A DNA stretch of 38,004 nt from CAMAVH01 sp036500145 (GCA_036500145.1 DASYCO010000007.1:1-38004), one strand, 5' to 3'. Counted from the first letter of the stretch, positions 17,019-26,084 are shown. Notes: a model not told the origin generated them from the sequence alone. Numbers and translations: made by a program.

Positions 17019-20000
17019 CCGGCGATTAAAGCACGCAACTGCCGGTTTGCCACCGCCAACATCGCAAGGTCTACGCTGCCGGCTTTGCGCATTTCGGCAA
17101 TGATCTGCTGGGCACGCAGGAAGACGGGGCCGCGCGCCTTCAGCCAGTCGTCCGCCGGCTGGTTGTCGGCCAGCACGCGCGCGGCAAGCTCGGCCTGGAA
17201 GGCGAACAGCTCGTCGACGGTGGCGGCGATGGCCTGCTTCTGCCAGGAGGTGGCTGCCGGCACGGCCTGCGCCGAGGCACGCAGCCAGTCGAGCGCCAGC
17301 CGGTCGCCGACGGCGTAGTAGGTCTCAGCCGACTTGGCGATGTTGTCCGCCTGCTCGCCGGCGAGCTTGACGATGTCGGTGGCCCCGGCGAGCGCCGAAA
17401 GCTTCGCCGTCTCCATGGCGAGCGCGACGGGCGCGCCCTCCTTGGCATAGCCGGCGACGGCCGCGTCGAAGGCCTCGCGCGCGGCAGGCGGCAAGGCATC
17501 GGGCAGCGCCGCCTTCAGCGCCGCGATGGCCGGGGCCGTGTGGGCCATGGCGGCGGCGACGTCGATCGGGTGGCTGCGGTTCTGCACGAACCACAGCGTC
17601 GCCCGTTCGACCAAGCGGCCCGATTCGATGATCATCTTGGTCTGCAGGCCGGCCGGCACCTTGGCGTCGAGCGCCTCGACGGCGGCCCAGAAATCGCGCA
17701 AGGCGAAGGCGTCGCGCGTCACCGTGTAGGCGCGCGCGATGTCGCCCTCGGCGCAGCCTGTGCGGGTGCGCAGCTCGTTGACGAAGGTGGGGCCGACGCG
17801 GTTGACCATGCTGTTGGTCGCCACCGTCGCGATGATCTCGCGGCGCAGGCGGTGCTTGGCGATGGCCTCCTTGAAGCGCTCGCGCAGCGCCGTCGGGAAG
17901 TAGCGGTAGAGGTCCTCCACCAGGAAGGCCTCGTCGGGCAGGTCGCTTTCGAGCAGCACCTTGTAGAGCGTCATCTTGCCGTAGGCGAGCAGCACCGACA
18001 GCTCGGGCCGCGTCAGGCCCTTGCCCGACGCGCCGAGCGAGGCCAGCGTCGCGTCGTTCGGCAGCTTCTCGACCTCGCGGTTGAGCTCGCCGGCCTTCTC
18101 CAAATCCTGGATCAGCCGCACCTGAGCATCGAGCAGAGCCGGGCCCTGGGCCTCCATGACGCTGAGCGCCTGGGTCTGCAGGTAGTTGTCGCGCAGGATC
18201 AGCTCGGCCAGCTCGTCGGTCATCTCGACCAGAAGGCTGTCGCGCTGCTTGAGCGTCAGGTCGCCTTCGGCGACGACGGCGCCGGTGAGAATCTTGATGT
18301 TCACCTCATGGTCGGAGGCGTCGACGCCGGCCGAATTGTCGACCGCGTCGGTGTTCAGGCGGCCGCCGCTCTTGGCATATTCGATGCGGCCCAGCTGGGT
18401 CATGCCGAGGTTGGCGCCTTCGCCGATCACCTTGGCGCGCACTTCTGGCCCGTCGATGCGCAGGCCGTCGTTGGCGCGGTCGCCCGCGTCGGCTTGGTTT
18501 TCCGTCGTCGCCTTGATGTAGGTGCCGATGCCGCCGAAGAACAGCAGGTCGACTTCGGCCTTGAGCAGCACGCGGATCAGGTCGTTGGGCGACAGGGCGT
18601 CCTGCTGGATGCCGAACAGCTTCTGGATTTCCGGCGTCAGCTTGATCGACTTGGCCTTGCGGTCGAATACGCCGCCGCCCTTGGAGATCAGCTTGGCGTC
18701 GTAGTCGGACCAGGAAGAGCGCGGCAATGCGAAGAGGCGCTGGCGTTCGGCAAGGCTCTTCGCCGGATCGGGGCTTGGGTCGATGAAGATATGCAGGTGG
18801 TTGAAGGCGGCCAGCAGCTCGATGTGCGGCGACAGCATCATGCCGTTGCCGAACACGTCGCCCGACATGTCGCCGACGCCGACGACGGTGAAATCCTGCG
18901 ACTGCGTGTCGACGCCGATTTCGCGGAAATGACGCTTCACCGATTCCCAGGCGCCGCGCGCGGTGATGCCCATCTTCTTGTGGTCGTAGCCGACCGAGCC
19001 GCCCGAGGCGAAGGCGTCGTCGAGCCAAAAGCCGTAGTCGCGCGCGATGGAGTTCGCGAGGTCGGAGAAGGTCGCCGTGCCCTTGTCGGCGGCGACGACG
19101 AGGTAGGGATCGTCGTCGTCGAGACGCACCACGTCCTTGGGCGGCACGATGTCCGCGCCGACGCGGTTGTCGGTGATGTCGAGCAGGCCCTTCATCAAGA
19201 GCGTGTAGCAGGCGATGCCTTCCGCCTGCGTTTCCTCTCGGCTGGCGCCAGCCGGCAGCCTTTTCAGCACGAAGCCGCCCTTGGCGCCGACCGGCACGAT
19301 GACGGCATTCTTCACCATCTGCGCCTTCATCAGGCTGAGGATTTCGGTGCGGAAGTCCTCGCGCCGGTCCGACCAGCGGATGCCGCCGCGCGCCACCTTG
19401 CCGCCGCGCAGGTGGATGCCTTCCATGCGCGGCGAATAGACGGAAACCTCGTAGAGCGGGCGCGGCAGCGGCAGGTCGTCGACCTTGCGCGAATCGAGCT
19501 TGAAGGAGAGATAGCTCTTCGGGCCGCCGTCCTCCGCCGCCTGGTAGAAGTTCGTGCGCAGCATGGAGAGCACGACGTTGAGGAAGCGGCGCAGGATGCG
19601 GTCCTCGTCGAGGCTCGCCACCTTGTCGAGCGCTTCTTCGTAAGCGGCCTTGAGCTTTTCCGACCGCGCGTCGGCCTGGTCCTGCGCCGCGGGATCGAAG
19701 CGGGCGGCGAACAGGTCCGCCAGCCGGCGCGCGAAGGCCGGGTTGTCGGCGAAGGTCGTCTCCATGTAGGCCTGGCTGAAGGGAATGCCGGCCTGGCGGA
19801 GATATTTGGCGATGGCGCGCACGACGGTGACCTCGCGCCAGCCGAGGCCGGCCAGCATCACCAGCTTGTTGAAGCCGTCGTCCTCCATGTCGCCCGACCA
19901 CAGGCGCCCGAAGGCCGTCTCGAACAGCGGCTTGAGCGCGTCGAGCGCGATGGCGGCGCCGTTGCGCGAGACCATGACGAAGTCGTGGATCCAGACATGG

Positions 20001-21847
20001 CTGTCCTGGCCCGCCGGCTCGATGCGGTAAGGCTGCTCGTCGATCACCTTGAAGCCCATGTTTTCCAGCATGGGCAGCACGTCCGACAGCGGCACGGACT
20101 CGCCGGCGTTGTAGATCTTGAAGCGCACCATCTCGTCGGCGGCGCCGATCGGCCGGTAGAGGTTGAGGCCGAGCGCCTTGCCCTGGCGCGCCGCTTCCAC
20201 CTTGGCGATGTCGGCGACGGCGAGGTTGGCCGCCGTGTTCTCGCGGTAGGCCGAGGGAAAGGCGTCGCCGTAGAGCTTGTGCAGGTCGAGGCCCGCGTCC
20301 TCTCCATGGGCGGAGACGAGCGCCGCGCGCAGGTCGTCGCGCCAGGCGCGCATGGCGCGCGCCAGCTTCGCCTCGATGTCGGACGTGTCGTAGTCGGGCA
20401 CTTCGCCCGGGCTAGTCTTGATGATGACGTGCAGGCGCGCCAGCGGCGAATCGCCGATCTGCGTGTAGAAGGCCGAGACCGTGCCGCGCAGCTCGCGGCA
20501 GAGGATGTCCTGGAAGGCCAGGCGCAGCTCCGTGTCGAAGCGGTCGCGCGGCGCGTAGACGAGGCAGGACAGGAAGCGCTCGAACGGGTCGCGCCGGATG
20601 AATAGCGCCACGCGCGCGCGGTCCTGCAGCCGCAGGATGCCGAGGCCGATCTCGGTGAGGTCGTCCTCGCCGATCTGGAACAGCTCGTCGCGAGGATAGG
20701 TCTCGAGGATGTGGATCAGCGACTTGCCGTCATGGCTCGCCGGCGACAGCTTGGAACGCTCCAGCACGTGGGCGACCTTGTGGCGCAGCAGCGGGATCAG
20801 GCGCGGACTGAGGTTGTAGATGTCGGAGGTGAACAGGCCGATGAAGCGGCATTCGCCGACCACCTGGCCCTTGGCGTCGTATTTCTTGATGCCGATGGTG
20901 TCGAGATGCACGGGCCGGTGCACGGTCGAACGCCTGTTGGCCTTGGCGATCATCAGCACCGTCGGCGAGCGCACGAGGGCGCGCATGTCGGGCGGCAGGG
21001 CAGAGGCTTCCGTCGTCGGGTGGAAGACCGCCGCCGTCGGATCGCGCAGCAGGCCGAGGCCGGAGCCTTCGACGACGCGCCCGAGGCCCGGCTCGGCCGC
21101 GTCGCCGCCGAAGGCGTATTCGCGGTAGCCGAGATAGGTGAAATGGTTGGCGTCGAGCCAGCCGACGAAGGCGCGGGCTTCGGCCTGCTCCTCGTCCGGC
21201 ACGCCGGGCAAGGGCTTCTGCAGGTCTTCGAGGATGGCCATGGCGCGGGCGCGCATGGCGGGCCAGTCCTCGACGGCGGCGCGCACGTCGGCCAGGACCG
21301 CCGCCAGGCCCTGCTCGATCTCGGCGAGCTCGGCGGCGCTGCCCTGGCTGTCGATCTCCAGATGCATCACCGATTCGTTCTGGCCTTCCGCCGCCTTGCC
21401 GTTCGCAGCCTCCGGCGGCAGCAGTTCCGTCAGCACGCCCTTGGCGTCGCGCACGACGCGGACGATCGGGTGGATGACCTGATGCAGTCCGAGGCCCTTC
21501 TGCGACAGCCAGCCGGTGACTGAATCCACGAGGAACGGCATGTCGTCGTTGACGATTTCGACGACCGTATGGCCGCAGGTCCAGCCATGGTCGGCCACGC
21601 GCGGGTTGTAGGCGCGAACCTTGGCGCTACCGGGTGTCCGGTTCTGCAGGAAGCGCCAGAGCGCCAGGGCGCTGCCGGTGAGCGCTTCGGCCGTCAGGTC
21701 GGCGACGTCCTCGGGGGCGACGGCGGCATAGAACTGGCGCAGGAAGCGCTCGGCCGCCTCGCCGGCCTTGCCGGCCATCGCCTTGCGGGCCAATTGGCCC
21801 GCCTGGATGACCGCTTCGTCCTTACGCTGCTCGATCTTGGATGCCAT
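17015..21847 (-). CDS. gdhB: Large NAD-specific glutamate dehydrogenase
   Basis: A 1,610-residue enzyme of the large (about 180 kDa) NAD-GDH class, which oxidises L-glutamate to 2-oxoglutarate and ammonia. The N-terminal ACT-like regulatory half precedes the catalytic core with ARGGIRWSDRREDFRTE, MKAQMVKNAVIVPVGAKGGF (glutamate-site lysines) and VVGVGDMSGDVFGNGM (dinucleotide domain). The start at 21847 (MASKIEQRKD) is preferred to the upstream frame because CAGGAT is suitably placed and the extension looks non-coding. No frameshift or gap is visible over 4.8 kb. It heads a two-gene unit with the MFS permease; the enzyme class is commonly catabolic and allosterically controlled. The symbol follows common use for this class and is tentative. 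Confidence 0.93.
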   Translation of the reverse strand: MASKIEQRKDEAVIQAGQLARKAMAGKAGEAAERFLRQFYAAVAPEDVADLTAEALTGSALALWRFLQNRTPGSAKVRAYNPRVADHGWTCGHTVVEIVNDDMPFLVDSVTGWLSQKGLGLHQVIHPIVRVVRDAKGVLTELLPPEAANGKAAEGQNESVMHLEIDSQGSAAELAEIEQGLAAVLADVRAAVEDWPAMRARAMAILEDLQKPLPGVPDEEQAEARAFVGWLDANHFTYLGYREYAFGGDAAEPGLGRVVEGSGLGLLRDPTAAVFHPTTEASALPPDMRALVRSPTVLMIAKANRRSTVHRPVHLDTIGIKKYDAKGQVVGECRFIGLFTSDIYNLSPRLIPLLRHKVAHVLERSKLSPASHDGKSLIHILETYPRDELFQIGEDDLTEIGLGILRLQDRARVALFIRRDPFERFLSCLVYAPRDRFDTELRLAFQDILCRELRGTVSAFYTQIGDSPLARLHVIIKTSPGEVPDYDTSDIEAKLARAMRAWRDDLRAALVSAHGEDAGLDLHKLYGDAFPSAYRENTAANLAVADIAKVEAARQGKALGLNLYRPIGAADEMVRFKIYNAGESVPLSDVLPMLENMGFKVIDEQPYRIEPAGQDSHVWIHDFVMVSRNGAAIALDALKPLFETAFGRLWSGDMEDDGFNKLVMLAGLGWREVTVVRAIAKYLRQAGIPFSQAYMETTFADNPAFARRLADLFAARFDPAAQDQADARSEKLKAAYEEALDKVASLDEDRILRRFLNVVLSMLRTNFYQAAEDGGPKSYLSFKLDSRKVDDLPLPRPLYEVSVYSPRMEGIHLRGGKVARGGIRWSDRREDFRTEILSLMKAQMVKNAVIVPVGAKGGFVLKRLPAGASREETQAEGIACYTLLMKGLLDITDNRVGADIVPPKDVVRLDDDDPYLVVAADKGTATFSDLANSIARDYGFWLDDAFASGGSVGYDHKKMGITARGAWESVKRHFREIGVDTQSQDFTVVGVGDMSGDVFGNGMMLSPHIELLAAFNHLHIFIDPSPDPAKSLAERQRLFALPRSSWSDYDAKLISKGGGVFDRKAKSIKLTPEIQKLFGIQQDALSPNDLIRVLLKAEVDLLFFGGIGTYIKATTENQADAGDRANDGLRIDGPEVRAKVIGEGANLGMTQLGRIEYAKSGGRLNTDAVDNSAGVDASDHEVNIKILTGAVVAEGDLTLKQRDSLLVEMTDELAELILRDNYLQTQALSVMEAQGPALLDAQVRLIQDLEKAGELNREVEKLPNDATLASLGASGKGLTRPELSVLLAYGKMTLYKVLLESDLPDEAFLVEDLYRYFPTALRERFKEAIAKHRLRREIIATVATNSMVNRVGPTFVNELRTRTGCAEGDIARAYTVTRDAFALRDFWAAVEALDAKVPAGLQTKMIIESGRLVERATLWFVQNRSHPIDVAAAMAHTAPAIAALKAALPDALPPAAREAFDAAVAGYAKEGAPVALAMETAKLSALAGATDIVKLAGEQADNIAKSAETYYAVGDRLALDWLRASAQAVPAATSWQKQAIAATVDELFAFQAELAARVLADNQPADDWLKARGPVFLRAQQIIAEMRKAGSVDLAMLAVANRQLRALIAG

Positions 21848-22395
21848 GACGCCAATCCTGCTGAAATTCGATGACAGACTGCCACGCGGGCAGCCCGATT
21901 GCGGTGAAGCTGTCGTGAACAACGCGTGAATTGCGCAAATCGCGCAGGCATGGTTTTTAAATTATCGGTGATTTTAGGTTAATTTTGCCTTGAGACGGCG
22001 TTGATGCCCCGGTTTTGCGCGTTTCCGCATTTTTGGCCCTTCAATCTGCCCAGAAATTTTGGCGAAATCGGGTCAATTTCCCCCGTTGCAGGGCCTTAGG
22101 CTGCTTCTGAACCACGTTTTTCGCCGTTTTGGGCCTCTACGAGCCCCAAAATTCAACCAGATCCTGCCATCCCGATAGAGGACCGGCATGAGGTCCAACC
22201 AGGATTGTCCCAGGGTCGCTTTCCGGGGAGTGGATTAAGTCATCGCCGTGTCATGCTTCGGTAACATAACCGATTGATTTTGGTCGATAAATCCAGGGCG
22301 GGCGGTAGGAGAATCTTAACCGCCTGCGGCGATGGTGGCGCGGCGCAACGACGCGCCCCGTCCGGACAGCACCGCTGGGAAAACGCAGGCAATCG
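21848..22395. promoter_or_regulatory. Divergent regulatory region, AT-richer than surroundings
   Basis: 548 bases between divergent NAD-GDH and the histidine kinase with no convincing gene. The part from about 21950 to 22160 is visibly AT-richer. A dyad at 22127-22151 (TTTTGGG and CCCAAAA around an inner CTC/GAG) could be an operator or hairpin. I could not settle on a sigma-70 promoter for either gene. Confidence 0.5.
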
Positions 22396-23649
22396 ATGAC
22401 CGAGATCAACGGCCCCATTCGCAACGGCTGGCGCGTCGAGCGCCTGATCACGCCGCTGCCGCCGATCCCGCTCAAGATGACTTGCGGGCAGGCGTTCGAT
22501 CTTTTGAGCACGCATTCCTCGACGCCCAGCCTTGCCGTGGTGGACGACGCCAGCCAGCCGATCGCGCTTCTGAGCCGCCAGGACTTCTACATCGCCTTTT
22601 CCCAGCCGCTGGTGCGCGCCGTCTACGAGAAGCGCTCCGTCGCGCGCTTCATGGCCTCGCACTTCATCAATTCGCCGCCGCTGCAGGTCGACTGGCAGCT
22701 CAGCATCGAAGAGCTCAAGGAGCTCATCACGACGATGGCGCCGCGCGCCGCCATCGACGGCTTCATCATCACCCGCGACGGCAAGTACGCCGGCATCGGC
22801 AACGGCGTCGACCTGCTCGGCATCTCGCTGGAGCGGGCGCGCGAGCAGATCTCCGACCTCGAGGAGGCGCGCGCCGCGGCGCTGCGCGCCAACCAGGCGA
22901 AATCGACCTTCCTCGCCAGCATCAGCCATGAGCTGCGCACGCCGCTCAACGCCATCATCGGCTTTTCCGAGCTGCTGCAGAAGCAGTACGCCGGCACGCT
23001 GAACCCCAAGCAGGGCGAATATGTCTCCGACGTGCTGCGCAGCGGCACGCATCTGCTGGAGCTGATCAATGACATCCTCGACCTGTCGAAGGCCGAGGCC
23101 GGCAAGCTCGACATCAACGAGAGCGAAGTCGACATCAACGGCATCGCGCGCCTCAGCCTACGCATGCTGGGGCCGCGCGCCGCCGACAAGCGCATCACGC
23201 TCGATTCCCACCTGCCGCACCGCCCGCTACGCATTCTGGGCGACCGCCAGCGGCTGAAGCAGGTGCTGCTCAACCTGCTGAGCAACGCCGTGAAGTTCAC
23301 GCCGGCGGATGGCCATGTGCGCATTTCCGCCATCGTCGCCAAGGACGGCGCGCCGACCCTGATCGTCGAGGACGACGGCATCGGCATCGCCGCGCAGGAC
23401 ATCGACAAGATCATGCTGCCCTTCGAACGGGCGCAGACCCAGATGGGCCTCGCCGTCGAGGGCACCGGCATCGGCCTGCCGCTGAGCAAGTCGTTCGTCG
23501 AAAGCCACGGCGGCACGCTGACCCTCACCAGCGAGCCCGGCAAGGGCACCACCGTCACCGTGCGCCTGCCGCCCGACCGCCTGCGCTTTCACGGCGCGGT
23601 CATGCCGGCGGTTCCCGCCGACGCCGACGCATTCGCCACCGCCAGCTGA
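22396..23649 (+). CDS. Soluble hybrid-less sensor histidine kinase with CBS-like sensor
   Basis: A 417-residue kinase without membrane segments. Residues about 25-150 resemble a CBS-domain pair (PSLAVVDDASQPIALLSRQD, then DGFIITRDGKYAGIGNGVDL), a fold that often binds adenosine nucleotides. A short coiled region follows, then HisKA with FLASISHELRTPLNAIIGFS (phospho-acceptor H178) and an HATPase domain with N box (LLNLLSNAVKF), G1 (VEDDGIGIA) and G2 (GTGIGLPLSK) motifs. No response regulator is adjacent, so it is an orphan in this window. The ATG at 22396 is the first in the frame after the long regulatory region. What it senses is unknown; a cytosolic energy signal is inference. Confidence 0.88.
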   Translation: MTEINGPIRNGWRVERLITPLPPIPLKMTCGQAFDLLSTHSSTPSLAVVDDASQPIALLSRQDFYIAFSQPLVRAVYEKRSVARFMASHFINSPPLQVDWQLSIEELKELITTMAPRAAIDGFIITRDGKYAGIGNGVDLLGISLERAREQISDLEEARAAALRANQAKSTFLASISHELRTPLNAIIGFSELLQKQYAGTLNPKQGEYVSDVLRSGTHLLELINDILDLSKAEAGKLDINESEVDINGIARLSLRMLGPRAADKRITLDSHLPHRPLRILGDRQRLKQVLLNLLSNAVKFTPADGHVRISAIVAKDGAPTLIVEDDGIGIAAQDIDKIMLPFERAQTQMGLAVEGTGIGLPLSKSFVESHGGTLTLTSEPGKGTTVTVRLPPDRLRFHGAVMPAVPADADAFATAS

Positions 23650-23682
23650 GCGTCCGCCGACAGGTTCCCGCGGAACTTGGCG

Positions 23683-23707
23683 GGAATGTTTCCGGAACTC
23701 GGTCGTT
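23683..23707 (+). promoter_or_regulatory. Near-consensus EcfG-type promoter, site 3
   Basis: GGAAT at 23683-23687 and CGTT at 23704-23707 with a 16-base spacer: one mismatch in the first box against GGAAC. It lies 41 bases before the DUF3185 gene. The first box overlaps the right arm of a 7-bp hairpin (TTCCCGC 23665-23671, GCGGGAA 23680-23686) that may end the histidine-kinase transcript. Confidence 0.45.
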
Positions 23708-23748
23708 AAGTCTCCAGCGTCGCTTCGCGCATCAACGGGAGACAGAAA

Positions 23749-23961
23749 ATGCAACCTACCCAACTCATCGGGATCGTCGTGCTGGTCGTCGGCGTGATCC
23801 TGCTCGGCTTCGGCCTCAACGCCACGGACGCGCCGGTGGACCAGGTCACCGAGACCCTGACCGGCAAGTACACCGATCACACCATGTGGTACCTGGTCGG
23901 CGGCGGCGCGGCCATCGTCGCCGGCGGCCTGCTCGCCCTGTTCGGCCGCCGCACGGCCTGA
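23749..23961 (+). CDS. DUF3185-family small membrane protein
   Basis: A 70-residue protein with two membrane helices (about residues 6-23 and 46-65) joined by a short polar loop with the family's TGKYTDHTMWYLVGG pattern. GGGAG at about 23738-23742 is the ribosome-binding site. Members are small inner-membrane proteins of unknown role, widespread in proteobacteria. An EcfG-like promoter upstream would put it under general-stress control, in line with the small genes at 1.7-2.1 kb. Confidence 0.8.
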   Translation: MQPTQLIGIVVLVVGVILLGFGLNATDAPVDQVTETLTGKYTDHTMWYLVGGGAAIVAGGLLALFGRRTA

Positions 23962-24029
23962 TCCAAGCGCAAGGCGGGGGCGCCGCCGCACAGGCCCGCC
24001 TCCGCCCGCGAGCGCCGCGAGACAAGACC

Positions 24030-24521
24030 ATGCCAGTGACCCTCGAAGGCTCCTGCCGCTGCGGCGCCGTCACATTCTCCCTCGCCAGCCACGCGCCGCA
24101 GCCCTACCAGCTCTGCTATTGCAGCATCTGCCGCAAGACGGCGGGCGGCGGCTTCGCCATCAACATCATGGGCGACGCCGCGAGCCTGAAGGTCGTCCGG
24201 CGGCGCAGCTTGCGCATCTACCGCGCCGAGCTCGTGGACGACGGCGGCCATTGCACGGTCAGCAGCGGCGAGCGGCATTTCTGCGCGCGCTGCGCCAGCG
24301 CGCTCTGGATGGCCGACCCGGAATGGCCCGAGCTGGTCCACCCCTTCGCATCGGCCATCGACAGCCCCCTGCCGGTGCCGCCGGCGCGCGTGCACCTGAT
24401 GTTGCGCTTCAAGGCGAGCTGGGTGACGCCGCAGATCGGCGAAGGCGACGAGACCTTCGAGGAGTTTCCGACGCGCTCCATCGAGCAGTGGCACCGCGGC
24501 CATGGCCTGTGGATCGCCTGA
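24030..24521 (+). CDS. GFA-family (CENP-V-like) zinc protein
   Basis: A 163-residue protein of the glutathione-dependent formaldehyde-activating (GFA) fold. Its zinc ligands are visible: the CRCGAVTF pair near residue 10, the CYCSICRKTAGGGFA triad near residue 30 and the HFCARCASALW pair near residue 88. Most members are not true formaldehyde-activating enzymes and have no known substrate. The ATG at 24030 is chosen because the family fold begins here; the longer frame from 23886 overlaps DUF3185. It probably forms a separate unit from the riboswitch-controlled gene that follows. Confidence 0.85.
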   Translation: MPVTLEGSCRCGAVTFSLASHAPQPYQLCYCSICRKTAGGGFAINIMGDAASLKVVRRRSLRIYRAELVDDGGHCTVSSGERHFCARCASALWMADPEWPELVHPFASAIDSPLPVPPARVHLMLRFKASWVTPQIGEGDETFEEFPTRSIEQWHRGHGLWIA

Positions 24522-24557
24522 GCCGTCTCGCCGGCCGCCCTCGGCCTTCCGAAACCG

Positions 24558-24586
24558 TTGACTTCCCCGGCGATTTACGGTGAATT
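24558..24586 (+). promoter_or_regulatory. Sigma-70-type promoter for the manganese riboswitch transcript
   Basis: TTGACT at 24558-24563 and TGAATT at 24581-24586, 17 bases apart. The predicted start at about 24593 coincides with the first bases of riboswitch stem P1, which supports both calls. The -10 box is weak. Confidence 0.5.
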
Positions 24587-24591
24587 GACCC

Positions 24592-24726
24592 CGTTCTTGG
24601 GGAGTAGCCGTCCGTCACCCCGACGGAGCCTGCATCAACATACTTGGTCCGAACCGAACGTTTCTCGGGCCATGGTGCAGGCGGGATCCAGAGTTCGCTC
24701 CGGACCGATTGGCGAGACCAATGGCG
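24592..24726 (+). promoter_or_regulatory. yybP-ykoY manganese riboswitch
   Basis: The aptamer's conserved blocks occur in order: GGGGAGTAGCCG (24599-24610), GCATCAACATACT (24632-24644) and GGCGAGACCA (24711-24720). P1 closes between 24592-24600 and 24718-24726 (TTGG with CCAA at its core, wobbles outward). Internal hairpins are TCCGTC/GACGGA (24611-24627) and CCTGCA/TGCAGG (24629-24681) with inner GGTCCGA/TCGGGCC. This aptamer binds Mn2+ in characterised cases and turns on exporters. A 7-bp hairpin at 24741-24747/24772-24778 just before the start codon is a candidate expression platform acting on translation. Confidence 0.93.
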
Positions 24727-24794
24727 CTGTCCCTCGACGTCCGAGCGGGGGAGCCGGCGCTATTGGATCAACGCTCGGCAGTAGGCTCGCCCAC

Positions 24795-25364
24795 ATGGAA
24801 CATCTCCTCATCTCCACCTTCGTCGTCGCCCTCGCAGAGATCGGCGACAAGACACAGCTCCTCGCCATCGTGCTGGCGACGCGCTTTCGCAAACCCTGGC
24901 CGATCATCGCCGGCATCCTGGTCGCCACCCTGGCCAACCACGGGCTCGCGGCGACCGCCGGCTTCTACATCACCGACCTGCTCTCCGGCACCTGGTTCAA
25001 GTACGCCATCGCGCTCTCCTTCATCGCCATGGCCGCCTGGACGCTGGTGCCAGACAAGTTCGACGAGCAGGAAGAGACGCGTGCCAGCGCCGGCGTCTTC
25101 ATCACCACCGTGGTCGCCTTCTTCCTGGTCGAGATCGGCGACAAGACGCAGGTCGCCACCGTGGCCCTCGCCGCGCGCTTCCACGACATCCTCCTCGTCG
25201 CCGCCGGCACGACGATCGGCATGATGCTGGCCAACGTGCCCGCCGTGTTCCTCGGCGAGGCCGCGACCCGCGTGATCCCGCTGAAGTACGTGCGCATCGG
25301 CGCGGCGCTGATCTTCTTCTTCCTCGGCCTCTGGGGCCTGGCGGAAGCGGCCAACCTCATCTAG
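24795..25364 (+). CDS. GDT1/TMEM165 (UPF0016) family cation exporter
   Basis: A 189-residue six-helix membrane protein with the family's two signature repeats, ALAEIGDKTQ (near residue 15) and FLVEIGDKTQ (near residue 115), whose acidic residues line the cation site. Bacterial relatives such as MneA export Mn2+; others move Ca2+. The ATG at 24795 starts the first helix; the longer frame runs through the riboswitch and is rejected. Control by a yybP-ykoY riboswitch strongly favours manganese as the physiological cation. It ends in a shared terminator with the convergent TerC gene. Confidence 0.93.
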   Translation: MEHLLISTFVVALAEIGDKTQLLAIVLATRFRKPWPIIAGILVATLANHGLAATAGFYITDLLSGTWFKYAIALSFIAMAAWTLVPDKFDEQEETRASAGVFITTVVAFFLVEIGDKTQVATVALAARFHDILLVAAGTTIGMMLANVPAVFLGEAATRVIPLKYVRIGAALIFFFLGLWGLAEAANLI

Positions 25365-25378
25365 GAACCGCGCAAACG

Positions 25379-25411
25379 AAAACCCCCGCGACTCGCGTCG
25401 CGGGGGTTTTT
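25379..25411. terminator. Bidirectional Rho-independent terminator between GDT1 and TerC genes
   Basis: A long stem, AAAACCCCCGCGAC (25379-25392) with GTCGCGGGGG plus Ts (25397-25410), around a TCGC loop. The plus strand ends in TTTTT and the minus strand in TTTT, so it can stop both convergent transcripts. Confidence 0.92.
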
Positions 25412-25433
25412 ATTCAGCCGCTAGTAAAGAGGC

Positions 25434-26084
25434 TCAGCCCATGACGTGGGGCCAGACCTCCAGCGTGCCGCGATAGACCATCTCCAGCGCGACGTAGACG
25501 ATCACCGCAAGGCCGACGTAGGCGATCCAGCGATGCTTCTGCAGCAGCTTGGCGATGAAGCCCGCGGCCAGGCCCATGAGCGCGATCGACAGCACGAGGC
25601 CGGTGACCAGCACCCAAGGATGCTCGCGCGCGGCGCCCGCGACGGCGAGCACGTTGTCGAGCGACATGGACACGTCGGCGACGATGATCTGCCACGCCGC
25701 CTGCACGAAGGTCTTGCGCGGCCCGCCGGCAATGGTGCCGTCGGCATTGAGGTCCTGGTTGGCCAGGCCCTCGAGCGCCGCCTTCTCCTCGTGATGCTGG
25801 GCCCGCAGCTCGCGCCACATCTTCCAGCTCACCCAGACCAGCAGGATGCCGCCGGCCAGCAGCAGGCCGACGATCTGCAAGAGCTGCGTGGTGATGCCGG
25901 CAAAGCCGATGCGCAGCAAGGTCGCCGCGGCGATGCCGACGACGATGGCTTTGGTACGCTGCGCCGACGGCAGGCCGGCGGCGGCCAGGCCGATGACGAT
26001 GGCGTTGTCGCCCGCCAGCACCAGGTCGATCATGATCACTTGCAGCAAGGCCGTCAGCGCCTCGCCGGTTAGGTACTCAGTCAT
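25434..26084 (-). CDS. TerC family (YjbE-type) membrane protein
   Basis: A 216-residue protein with about seven membrane helices. The two family motifs DLVLAGDNAIVIG (near residue 20) and DVSMSLDNVLAVAG (near residue 136) supply paired acidic/Asn residues. TerC proteins were named for tellurium resistance but several act in Mn2+ efflux or metalation of exported proteins, and many are under yybP-ykoY control. GAGGAG before the ATG is the ribosome-binding site. It has an unusually long structured leader rather than a yybP-ykoY aptamer and faces the GDT1-type exporter gene. Confidence 0.92.
   Translation of the reverse strand: MTEYLTGEALTALLQVIMIDLVLAGDNAIVIGLAAAGLPSAQRTKAIVVGIAAATLLRIGFAGITTQLLQIVGLLLAGGILLVWVSWKMWRELRAQHHEEKAALEGLANQDLNADGTIAGGPRKTFVQAAWQIIVADVSMSLDNVLAVAGAAREHPWVLVTGLVLSIALMGLAAGFIAKLLQKHRWIAYVGLAVIVYVALEMVYRGTLEVWPHVMG

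Noticed and set aside
17540..20605. A 1,021-codon plus-strand frame opposite the NAD-GDH gene
   Set aside because: It is a high-GC antisense shadow. Its translation is Arg/Ala/Gly-biased with no recognisable motif, while the minus strand encodes a full NAD-GDH.
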